Program-made: the position numbers and the translations under genes
In this document: piece after piece, positions 1-5,094 of the stretch
Position numbering within the stretch: position 1 is the stretch's first letter
How the letters are laid out: every line of letters starts with the position of its first letter
Source: Holosporales bacterium
GTDB taxonomy: Bacteria; Pseudomonadota; Alphaproteobacteria; UBA3830; JAIRMZ01
NCBI GenBank assembly: GCA_031258355.1
Contig: JAIRMZ010000040.1
Span: 1 to 5,270, forward strand
Length of the DNA stretch: 5,270 nt
Reading direction: 5' to 3'
The notes under the pieces: model-generated
What the model saw: the letters and a program-made list of their open reading frames with translations, nothing else
Told to the model about the DNA's origin: nothing
Databases searched by the model: none

Positions 1-866
1 AGGCAGATTCGGATTTTTTAGCGTTAGCCCAAGAAGAGCGGCAGCGGTTGAAAGAAACGCTTCCAGCTTTAGAGCGGCAATTGAAGATTTTATTGCTTCC
101 CAAAGAGGTCTTTGACGAAAGGAACGTTCTGATTGAGATCCGGGCAGGAGCTGGGGGAGACGAGGCTGGACTCTTTGCTGCGGACCTTCTCCGAATGTAT
201 CAGCGCTACGCGGAAACACAAAAATGGCAAGTTGAGATTCTTTCTTTACACGAAAGCGATCTTGGAGGACTTAAGGAGGGGGTTGTGAGCCTCAAGGGAT
301 CTGGGGTCTTTGCACAGATGAAGTTCGAACGTGGTGTACATCGGGTTCAGCGTGTGCCAGAGACCGAGGCGAGTGGGCGTATCCACACATCGACAGCAAC
401 GGTAGCAGTGTTACCGGAACCGGAGGAGGTGGACATTGTTCTTGATGAACGGGAATTAAAGATTGATGTTATGCGCGCTTCGGGAGCCGGTGGGCAGCAT
501 GTGAATAAGACAGAGAGTGCGGTGCGGATTACCCATCTGCCAACGGGTCTTGCTGTGTATCAGCAAGACGAACGTTCCCAGCACATGAACAAGATGCGGG
601 CTCTCAAAATTTTGCGTGCACGCCTGTTTGAGCAAGAACAAGCCCGCAAGGACGCGGCCCGGGCCGCGGATCGCAAGAATCAAGTCGGAACGGGAGATCG
701 CTCTGAACGCGTGCGTACCTATAACTTTCCCCAAGGGCGGATCACTGATCACCGTATTAACTTGACCTTATATAAGTTGGATAAGGTCCTGGAAGGACCG
801 GCTCTGGGCGAGCTTATCCAGGCCTTGATTCATGCAGACCAAGAAGCGCGGTTAGCGGTATCTTGA
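1..866 (+). CDS. prfA: Peptide chain release factor 1 (RF1), 5'-truncated by window edge
   Basis: RF1 recognises UAA and UAG in the ribosomal A site and triggers hydrolysis of peptidyl-tRNA. The frame is open from base 3 to the TGA at 864-866, giving 287 residues; compared with about 360 in E. coli RF1, roughly 70 N-terminal residues lie outside the window. The TTG at 48 is internal, because the preceding codons (ADSDFLALAQEERQR) already match the RF1 N-terminal domain. Visible family features are LLLPK, then EIRAGAGGDEA, the PxT codon-recognition tripeptide as Pro-Glu-Thr (357-365), GRIHTS, the catalytic GGQ (489-497) inside GAGGQHVNKT, and the C-terminal RTYNFPQGRITDHRINLTLY. The PxT form identifies RF1 rather than RF2 (SPF). 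The GGQ glutamine is normally methylated by PrmC, whose gene often follows prfA; here it does not, and the next gene is convergent glmS. No frameshift or missing key residue is seen in the visible part. Confidence 0.97.
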   Translation, partial: ADSDFLALAQEERQRLKETLPALERQLKILLLPKEVFDERNVLIEIRAGAGGDEAGLFAADLLRMYQRYAETQKWQVEILSLHESDLGGLKEGVVSLKGSGVFAQMKFERGVHRVQRVPETEASGRIHTSTATVAVLPEPEEVDIVLDERELKIDVMRASGAGGQHVNKTESAVRITHLPTGLAVYQQDERSQHMNKMRALKILRARLFEQEQARKDAARAADRKNQVGTGDRSERVRTYNFPQGRITDHRINLTLYKLDKVLEGPALGELIQALIHADQEARLAVS

Positions 867-939
867 CCGGGAAGGAATTTTGCAAAGACCCGACAGAAGC
901 CTGAGCCATCTGAGGGCAAAATGGAATAAGGACCTTATG

Positions 940-1005
940 TCCTACAATTGCAAATTCTGCAAGATTTTTTGGTTAGTCGATGTCTATTCTCTTGAAAGCG
1001 GCGAC
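940..1005 (-). pseudogene. Decayed copy of the glmS 3' end (last 22 codons)
   Basis: Read on the minus strand, this stretch gives VAAFKRIDID-stop-PKNLAEFAIVG. It aligns without gaps to the C-terminus of the neighbouring GlmS, IAAFKGTDIDQPRNLAKSVTVE. By hand count 46 of 66 bases match, and 19 of the 20 differences are transitions. The Gln codon CAA has become TAA (973-975), and the final Glu codon and stop are gone. No similarity to GlmS is visible further upstream, so only the tail survives. It sits on the same strand as glmS, about 38 bp beyond its stop, in the convergent gap with prfA. Many differences are synonymous (TTT/TTC, AAA/AAG, GAT/GAC, AAC/AAT, CTC/CTT). This hints that the copy diverged while still coding, for example as a former glmS replaced by recombination. 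It is too short to encode anything useful. Confidence 0.8.
948..970 (+). terminator. Weak hairpin plus T-run, possible prfA terminator
   Basis: TTGCA (948-952) pairs with TGCAA (958-962) around a 5-base loop, and a run of six T follows at 965-970. The stem is short and AT-rich. The T-run coincides with the Pro-Lys-Asn codons of the glmS remnant on the other strand, so it may be accidental. A second small stem (AGGAC 929-933 with GTCCT 939-943) lies just before it and could work in either direction between these convergent genes. Confidence 0.25.
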
Positions 1006-1043
1006 GGGACTTCCCATTTCAACAAATAAGAATTGCCACGTTA

Positions 1044-2855
1044 CTACTCTACAGTTACAGACTTTGCGAGGTTCCGTGGTTGATCGATGTCCGTTCCTTT
1101 AAAAGCGGCGATGCGATAAGCTAGCAGCTGCATGGGGATGGTATAGACAAGCGGCATTAAACAAGGCGCAACGGAAGGAAGTTGAAAGACACGTAGGCGT
1201 TCAGTGAGCGCTCCTAGAGAAGCGGCGCCTTCTGCGTCCGTAAAGAAAAGGACACGCCCCTTTCGGGCCAAAACTTCCTGTGTATTGGAAACTACTTTTT
1301 CGAATAAAGCATTGTGAGGGGCCAGCACAATCACTAAAATCTTATCGTCAATTAGAGCAATAGGCCCATGTTTGAGCTCTCCTGCGGCGTATCCCTCCGC
1401 ATGAATATAGGAAATTTCTTTAAGTTTCAGTGCTCCTTCTAAGGCAATAGGGTAAAGGGGCCCCCGTCCGAGATAAAGTGCTGCTTTTGTACGTGCGAAC
1501 CGCGGAGCCAACTCCTGCAAAGACGCATCCAAGGAAAGAGCCGTTTCTACCGCCGCCGGAAGATCCTGCCAGGCTTCTTGAAGAGAAGCGTTTGCTTCTG
1601 AGGAAAGAGCACCACGACAAGCAGCGGCCTCCATCACAAGATGCCACAGGACAGCTAACTGCGCCGTAAAGGCCTTTGTTGAGGCAACCCCCACCTCGAT
1701 TCCTGAATAGGTCGGAAGAAGCCTATCGACCGTCCTCGCCATGGTACTTTCCGACACATTCACAACCCCTGCACAGGGTACGCCGTGTTCTTTGGTAAAA
1801 TGGAGGGCTGCCAAAGTGTCTGCCGTCTCCCCAGACTGTGAAATGAAGAGAGCGCCCGCGTCAGGCAGGAAAACAGGATCGCTGTAACGAAATTCTGAGG
1901 CAATCTCCACACGCACAGGGAGGCGTGCGATCTGTTCGAACCAATATCGCGCAACATATCCGGCATAAAACGATGTTCCACAGGCGACAATGGAGAGGTG
2001 CGTTATCTTTTCCCAGGGGAGGGCTTTCTTGGGACGTGGTGTTTGGTAGGCGGTAATCACACGACGCAGGACGCAAGGCTGCTCCTGAATCTCTTTCATC
2101 ATGAAATGCCGATAAGGTTCTTTTGTGAGGGTTTCTGCGCTATAGCCAATGGCGATGCGGGGCCTTGTGATGGTCCCTGTTCCTTTATGGGGATGAATCG
2201 TTGCCTGTCCTTCTCTCAGCTCAACCCAATCACCTTCCTCAAGGTAAGCGGCTTCCACGCAGGCATCGGCAAACGCGACGGTATCCGACGTGAGAAAGAG
2301 GCGGTGTTCACGTCCGTATCCTATGGCGAGAGGGCTGCCAAAACGGGCTCCGATCAAGGTATTGGGCAAAGAGTCAAACAAAATCGCTAAGGCATAAGAC
2401 CCCCTCAAATCTTTGAGCAACTGAACCATCGCTTCCGCAGGAGAAAGACCTTGTTCTATAGAGGCGTCCAGCATATGCGCGATTACTTCAGAATCCGTTT
2501 CGCTTTCAAAAGGTGTGGAAGAAAATTGCAACCGCAAAGAAGTATAATTTTCGATAATGCCATTATGAACAAAAGTGACATGTTTGCCTTGGTGAGGATG
2601 CGCGTTTCGTTCCGTGGGAGCCCCATGAGTCGCCCAGCGTGTATGTCCAATTCCTATCGTGCCCGGAAGAGGTTTTTTCTGTAGTTTTTTCTCTAAGTTG
2701 GCAAGTTTTCCTTGTGCACGTTGCCGAAAAAAAGTGCCTTCTGAAAGGGTTGCGATGCCAGAAGAATCATAGCCTCGGTACTCCAGGTGCTTTAATCCAG
2801 TCAATAAATCAAAACAAACGTTCTCTTCTCCGGCAATCCCTACGATTCCGCACAT
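1044..2855 (-). CDS. glmS: Glutamine--fructose-6-phosphate aminotransferase (isomerizing)
   Basis: GlmS is the cytosolic enzyme that makes glucosamine-6-phosphate from fructose-6-phosphate and glutamine, the first step toward UDP-GlcNAc for peptidoglycan and LPS. The 603-residue product is close to the usual ~609. Residues 1-240 are a class II glutamine amidotransferase domain: Cys2 as nucleophile after Met removal, HLEYRGYDSSGIA (23-35), HTRWATHG (71-78), HNGIIENY (97-104) and SETDSEVIAH (118-127). Two SIS sugar-phosphate domains follow, with ACGTS (291-295) and SQSGETADT (339-347) in the first. The second carries EGALKLKEISYIHAEGYA, with the isomerase residues Lys477, Glu480 and His496. The tail DIDQPRNLAKSVTVE includes Lys598, the counterpart of E. 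coli Lys603. All expected catalytic residues are present. The ATG at 2855 immediately precedes the essential Cys codon, so the start is secure; the purine-rich AGAGAGAAG upstream is only a fair ribosome binding site. glmU, a frequent partner, is absent; the gene is convergent with prfA and divergent from an XRE regulator. No glmS ribozyme is seen. Confidence 0.98.
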   Translation of the reverse strand: MCGIVGIAGEENVCFDLLTGLKHLEYRGYDSSGIATLSEGTFFRQRAQGKLANLEKKLQKKPLPGTIGIGHTRWATHGAPTERNAHPHQGKHVTFVHNGIIENYTSLRLQFSSTPFESETDSEVIAHMLDASIEQGLSPAEAMVQLLKDLRGSYALAILFDSLPNTLIGARFGSPLAIGYGREHRLFLTSDTVAFADACVEAAYLEEGDWVELREGQATIHPHKGTGTITRPRIAIGYSAETLTKEPYRHFMMKEIQEQPCVLRRVITAYQTPRPKKALPWEKITHLSIVACGTSFYAGYVARYWFEQIARLPVRVEIASEFRYSDPVFLPDAGALFISQSGETADTLAALHFTKEHGVPCAGVVNVSESTMARTVDRLLPTYSGIEVGVASTKAFTAQLAVLWHLVMEAAACRGALSSEANASLQEAWQDLPAAVETALSLDASLQELAPRFARTKAALYLGRGPLYPIALEGALKLKEISYIHAEGYAAGELKHGPIALIDDKILVIVLAPHNALFEKVVSNTQEVLARKGRVLFFTDAEGAASLGALTERLRVFQLPSVAPCLMPLVYTIPMQLLAYRIAAFKGTDIDQPRNLAKSVTVE

Positions 2856-2898
2856 AGTTTCTTCTCTCTAGGTTGAGGATTCCTTTCCGTACCCTCTA

Positions 2899-2963
2899 AT
2901 CATGCCTTTGATTCCGTTTCTGTGCAAGAGCAAGGTTCTTTAGAAGATTTTCTCTTGTGTCAA
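2899..2963 (-). promoter_or_regulatory. Candidate glmS promoter elements (weak)
   Basis: A perfect -35 hexamer TTGACA lies on the minus strand at 2963-2958, but nothing resembling a good -10 box follows at 15-18 bases. An alternative pair is TTGCAC (2927-2922), a 17-base spacer, then CATGAT (2904-2899), which matches TATAAT at 4 of 6 positions and lies about 45 bases before the glmS ATG. Neither is strong, and the choice is inference from consensus matching only. Confidence 0.25.
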
Positions 2964-3031
2964 ATTTTAAAGCCTTCAGCAAAGCAATTAACCATATTCT
3001 TGGCAATAAAAACATTACTTCTTTCTGCGTG

Positions 3032-3072
3032 AATAATAAATATGAAATATTATTAAGCTCTCTAATATTATT
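3032..3072. promoter_or_regulatory. AT-rich dyad with repeated AATATTATT half-sites
   Basis: AATAATA at 3032-3038 is the reverse complement of TATTATT at 3048-3054, which recurs at 3066-3072. The longer word AATATTATT occurs at both 3046-3054 and 3064-3072, starts 18 bases apart. The site lies between the divergent glmS and regulator genes. Spacing of nearly two helical turns suggests a possible multi-site operator, but the region is AT-rich enough for chance similarity. Confidence 0.3.
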
Positions 3073-3080
3073 TGTTGTGG

Positions 3081-3110
3081 TTGTAATAGAACGAATACTT
3101 ATTTAGTATT
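3081..3110 (+). promoter_or_regulatory. Candidate promoter and overlapping operator for the XRE regulator
   Basis: TTGTAA (3081-3086), a 17-base spacer and TAGTAT (3104-3109) each match the sigma-70 consensus at 4 of 6 positions. A perfect inverted repeat, AATACT (3094-3099), TATTT, AGTATT (3105-3110), covers most of the -10 box. A compact dyad over the -10 upstream of an HTH_XRE gene is the typical arrangement for autorepression in Cro/CI-like regulators. The dyad is directly visible; its use as an operator is inference. Confidence 0.4.
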
Positions 3111-3160
3111 TAATCTTCATTGATCTTGCGAAAGTAAAACACTGTTTTCTTGTGAGAAAG

Positions 3161-3174
3161 GGAGGGGGAGGAGG
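3161..3174 (+). promoter_or_regulatory. Purine-rich ribosome binding site deciding the regulator start
   Basis: The G/A-only stretch contains GGAGG at 3161-3165 and again at 3167-3171, with AGGAGG at 3169-3174, just before the GTG at 3176. An upstream in-frame GTG at 3152 would translate this tract as Arg-Lys-Gly-Gly-Gly-Gly-Gly, so the Shine-Dalgarno reading and the later start are preferred. Confidence 0.7.
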
Positions 3175-3175
3175 C

Positions 3176-3655
3176 GTGACAGACCAGAAACCGACGAAGC
3201 CGAAGAGGAAAAATAGTCGACAGACAGCACAACCAGGGGCAGTGGATCGATATGTAGGGATGAAAGTCCGGACACGGCGTTCTGCTTTGCGTTTGAGCCA
3301 GGAACAATTGGGATCGGCGGTGGGGTTGACTTTTCAACAAGTGCAAAAATATGAGAAAGGAGTTAATCGTATCAGTGCGAGTCGCCTCCTCGAAATCAGC
3401 CGTGTGCTGGAGGTCGATATTTCCTACTTTTTTGAAGGATTGAACGAGGAGGAAAAATCGCGGCTTCCCTATACTCCTCTTCTTGGTGAGCAAAAAGAGC
3501 TCTACGTGCCTGTTTTCATCGATCAGCGCGAGGTTTCTGACCTTTTGCAAGCTTACTACCGCATTCGAAATGCGCAAGTACGTTTACATTTTTTGGATCT
3601 GCTGAAATCTTTCGGAAGTGCTAAAAAAGAAACAGCGAACTCAGTTCTTGAATAG
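3176..3655 (+). CDS. XRE-family helix-turn-helix transcriptional regulator
   Basis: A cytosolic DNA-binding protein of 159 residues, target unknown. The GTG at 3176 is chosen because the G/A-rich Shine-Dalgarno tract lies directly before it; the GTG at 3152 would add eight residues coded by that tract, and the ATG at 3260 would cut into the DNA-binding domain. Residues 1-22 are basic and probably disordered. Residues 27-89 form an HTH_XRE domain: VGMKVRTRRSALRLSQEQLG, then recognition region GLTFQQVQKYEKG (50-62) and ISASRLLEISRVLEVDISYFFEGL. This signature is typical of alphaproteobacterial XRE regulators. After a variable linker comes a C-terminal helical segment, SDLLQAYYRIRNAQVRLHFLDLLKSF (121-146), which recurs in this subfamily and may mediate dimerisation. 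The gene is divergent from glmS and preceded by a dyad over a candidate -10 box, suggesting autoregulation. Its 3' half is duplicated just downstream in broken form. No terminator is evident after the TAG. Confidence 0.92.
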   Translation: MTDQKPTKPKRKNSRQTAQPGAVDRYVGMKVRTRRSALRLSQEQLGSAVGLTFQQVQKYEKGVNRISASRLLEISRVLEVDISYFFEGLNEEEKSRLPYTPLLGEQKELYVPVFIDQREVSDLLQAYYRIRNAQVRLHFLDLLKSFGSAKKETANSVLE

Positions 3656-3960
3656 ATGACGAGGCTTTAAAAGGTTGTTGCGCTGTATGTGGAAATTAAT
3701 ATTCTCTATTTTTTTTGAAGGATTGAGCGAGGAGGAAAAACCACGGCTTCCTCTTCTTGGTGAGTAAAAAGAGCTCTACGTGCCTGTTTTCATCGATCAG
3801 CGCGAAGTTTCTGACCTTTTACAGGTTTACTACCGCATTCGAAATGCACAAGTACGTTTACATTTTTGGGATCTGCTGAAATCTTTCGGAAATGCTAAAA
3901 AAGAGACAGCGAACTCAGCGCTTGAATAGATGACGAGGCTTTAAAAGGTTGTTGCGCTGT
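3399..3960. repeat. Direct tandem duplication: regulator 3' half plus 3' flank
   Basis: Unit 1 spans about 3399-3686 and unit 2 about 3682-3960, offset 274-283 bases. Each unit comprises the C-terminal coding region and a 3' flank, ATGACGAGGC through TTGCGCTGT. The last 40 bases or so, from CTTGAATAG to GCGCTGT, are identical between units although non-coding. The junction joins GCGCTGT of the flank to the coding word GCCGTGTG. The flank after unit 2 also continues GCGCTGTGTG, so short homology around TGTG may have guided the duplication. Coding parts differ by scattered transitions, a 9-base deletion and a homopolymer insertion. Confidence 0.9.
3682..3929 (+). pseudogene. Broken tandem copy of the regulator's 3' half
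   Basis: This is a second copy of the regulator from about codon 76 (RVLEVDISYFF) to the stop. The opening reads YVEINILYFF; then an extra T (run of 8 at 3709-3716) shifts the frame, so EGLSEEEKPRLPLLGE continues in another frame. CAA for Gln106 is TAA at 3765-3767. Nine bases (CTATACTCC in the intact gene) are missing between TCC repeats. Beyond the stop the frame stays open to TAG at 3927-3929, reading KELYVPVFIDQ and then QVYYRIRNAQVRLHFWDLL. It lacks the HTH domain, has no start site, and carries changes such as Leu140 to Trp, so it should be non-functional. Substitutions relative to the intact gene are 21 transitions and 2 transversions by hand count. Confidence 0.88.
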
Positions 3961-3974
3961 GTGAAAATTTCACA
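3960..3974. promoter_or_regulatory. Perfect palindrome TGTGAAAATTTCACA at the repeat edge
   Basis: Two 7-base arms, TGTGAAA and TTTCACA, flank a single central A. The outer TGTGA/TCACA words resemble CRP/FNR-family half-sites, but the spacer is 5 rather than 6 bases and no promoter or gene follows. It marks the exact end of the second repeat unit. Its role is unknown. Confidence 0.35.
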
Positions 3975-4330
3975 TTAGCCTGAGATTTCTCCATTTTGAA
4001 AAGTATACCCTGCAGAGGTATGAATACTAAGAGTAGCAATATTTTTTAAGAAGCAGGCCTTTTAAAGAGCTTCCACTTTTTCTTTCAAGGAATAAAATTG
4101 TTTTTGGAAAAATTATTCTCTAAAAAAGAATAAGATAGATTTAATGGCAAAAATTTCAAATTAATCTACTTTATAAAGAATATTATATTTAATCAAATTT
4201 TTCAAAAAACACAACTTTAATTTAAATGATATGTTTTTAAATTTTTATTTCCTTTTTTTTAAAGAATTATCTTTGTTAAAAATATATAGAGAATTATTGA
4301 TAATAAAGAAACACTACATTGTCGAAAGAC
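3975..4330. other. Very AT-rich non-coding stretch, no gene seen
   Basis: No open frame with a ribosome binding site or a recognisable product is visible on either strand. Positions 4141-4260 contain only 16 G or C in 120 bases, with many A- and T-runs. A small stem occurs at 4005-4021 (ATACC, loop CTGCAGA, GGTAT), with a weaker outer AGTAT/ATACT pairing, and another at 4050-4073 (GAAGC/GCTTC). No DnaA-box cluster or transposon end was recognised. It may be decayed DNA or an AT-rich spacer. Confidence 0.6.
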
Positions 4331-4635
4331 GAAACAAAAATTGACACCTCCCCAAATGGTACGGATCTTCCTTTTACAATCATCGGATAGGATGAGACTA
4401 AGGAGAATGCCTATCTCTGCCCTAGTCTCTTGAGGAAGAGAAGGTTTTCTTTTGCTTTCAGAGAAGAGGACTTCTTTCCTATTAAGAAAGACCTGCATAC
4501 TCGTCATAACTTCTGCGAAGGAGGAAGTTCTTTTGTGAGAGAGATAGGAAATGAAAGAAGATTTTTTATCTTTAAATAGAGATTCCAAAGAGGAGAAAGA
4601 TTAGTGTCTTTTGCATAGATTTTTTAATCAAAGAC
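4331..4635. other. Intergenic stretch without a supported gene
   Basis: The base composition changes near 4340 to a purine-rich plus strand. A minus-strand open frame covers it (TTG at 4588 to 4259), but it has no ribosome binding site, is Ser/Lys-rich and ends in the AT-rich tract, so it is not called. On the plus strand, 4434-4533 is open and reads SEKRTSFLLRKTCILVITSA in its middle, without a good start. Either strand could be decayed coding DNA; I recognise neither. Confidence 0.4.
4394..4429. repeat. Inverted repeat GAGACTAaGG / CCcTAGTCTC
   Basis: GAGACTA (4394-4400) is the exact reverse complement of TAGTCTC (4423-4429). After one A/C mismatch two further G-C pairs form, leaving a 16-base loop. 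No T-run follows on either strand, so it is not an ordinary intrinsic terminator. It could be an RNA stem-loop, a protein site or a remnant of a mobile-element end. Confidence 0.45.
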
Positions 4636-4810
4636 AACTTCCCTTATCGTTTGAATAGAAACGAAAGTGAGAGTATATGTTTCCGTTACGGTACTTTATC
4701 GTATTTTCCAGAATGTAAGCAGACAATACAGGCTTTAGCACCGATTGACATAACAAACGATAGATGAGGAAGAGATCTTGTTCTCTTGACGAAGGGCTCT
4801 TTTTCTCATT
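4636..4810 (+). repeat. Diverged repeat, copy X (matches window end)
   Basis: Words in this stretch recur in the same order at 5100-5270: AACTT..CTTAT (4636), TTTATCGTATTT (4695-4706), CAGAA..AAGCAG, GGAAGA.AT.TTGT (4768) and TTTTCTCATT (4801-4810). Copy X is longer between the anchors (116 versus 96 bases from TTTATCG to the end). Read in the frame matching the downstream ORF it gives LSFE-stop and later LSYFPECKQTIQALAPID, so it would be a broken relative of that gene. The alignment was done by eye in a compositionally simple region and is tentative. Confidence 0.4.
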
Positions 4811-4879
4811 TCAAACAAGGATTAAGGACAGAGAAGGACCCTCTCGAAAAGTAATTTAGCAGAGTATCCCCTTTCTTTT

Positions 4880-5017
4880 ATGGACACCACCAGAAAGAAG
4901 GTCTTCCCTCCTCCCATGGGTCCAGAACCCCTCTTGCCGCAGGAGGGGGGGGGGGAGAAAGAAGAATGGCCCTTTCGCATTCCAAAGATCTTCGTTACGA
5001 AGAGACTAAAGTATTAA
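4880..5017 (+). CDS. Small open frame with a G11 tract, function unknown
   Basis: From the ATG at 4880 this frame encodes 45 residues, MDTTRKKVFPPPMGPEP, then LLPQEGGGEKEEWPF and a basic end. The frame is open back to 4826 without another good start. No Shine-Dalgarno sequence precedes the ATG; the upstream bases are pyrimidine-rich. The Gly-Gly-Gly comes from eleven consecutive G (4945-4955), where slippage would switch to an alternative end, RKKNGPFAFQ. The stretch is locally GC-richer than its surroundings, and the peptide looks more protein-like than a random frame. I recognise no family. It could equally be a fragment of a decayed gene or chance. Confidence 0.2.
   Translation: MDTTRKKVFPPPMGPEPLLPQEGGGEKEEWPFRIPKIFVTKRLKY
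4945..4955 (+). repeat. Homopolymer tract of 11 G
   Basis: Eleven consecutive G occur within an otherwise modest-GC region. Such tracts are prone to slipped-strand length change. Here it sits inside a small unassigned open frame, so a phase-variable role is possible but unsupported. A sequencing or assembly length error is also common at such runs. Confidence 0.9.
4989..5003. repeat. Short perfect hairpin TCTTCG-TTA-CGAAGA
   Basis: A 6-base perfect stem with a 3-base loop lies inside the small open frame and just before the 42-bp tandem repeat. No T-run follows on the plus strand, so terminator function is unlikely. Confidence 0.35.
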
Positions 5018-5088
5018 AGCGTTGAGTAGGTTAAAGGGATAAAAAGATCAAAGTGTTAAAACATTAATAAGTTAAAAGGATAGAGGAG
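5007..5088 (+). repeat. Imperfect 42-bp tandem repeat, two units
   Basis: Unit A (5007-5047) and unit B (5049-5088) share AAAGT.TTAAA.C.TT.A, GTTAAA and GGATA in the same order, with one 1-base gap. All substitutions I count are transitions, though the A/G-rich composition weakens that point. Unit B ends in the AGGAGG that serves as ribosome binding site for the frame starting at 5095; unit A has only AAAAAG at that place. The duplication may therefore have helped to shape this leader. Confidence 0.6.
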
Positions 5089-5094
5089 GGAGAG

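Noticed and set aside
48..50. TTG as the start of prfA
   Set aside because: The frame is open to the window edge and the upstream codons match RF1, so the gene begins outside the window.
1998..2390. 130-residue plus-strand open frame inside glmS
   Set aside because: It overlaps the intact, conserved glmS on the other strand and shows no family features.
2856..2960. glmS ribozyme or other riboswitch in the glmS leader
   Set aside because: The leader is short and shows no recognisable ribozyme core; the glmS ribozyme is known from Gram-positive bacteria.
3110..3577. 155-residue minus-strand open frame opposite the regulator
   Set aside because: It is antisense to a clear HTH gene, has no family resemblance, and is rich in Ser, Phe and Leu as expected for a shadow frame.
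3961..4060. A third decayed unit of the regulator tail after unit 2
   Set aside because: TTCTCCATTTTGAAAAG loosely resembles TTCTCTATTTTTTTTGAAGG, but the match is short, T-rich and not supported by flanking sequence.
4259..4588. 109-residue minus-strand open frame starting with TTG
   Set aside because: There is no ribosome binding site, the composition is Ser/Lys/Ile-rich, it runs into the extreme AT tract, and no recognisable motif is present.
4764..4856. 31-residue plus-strand frame beginning MRKRSCSLDEG
   Set aside because: It is short, lacks a good Shine-Dalgarno sequence, and competes with a different alignment register to the downstream frame, so similarity is probably compositional.
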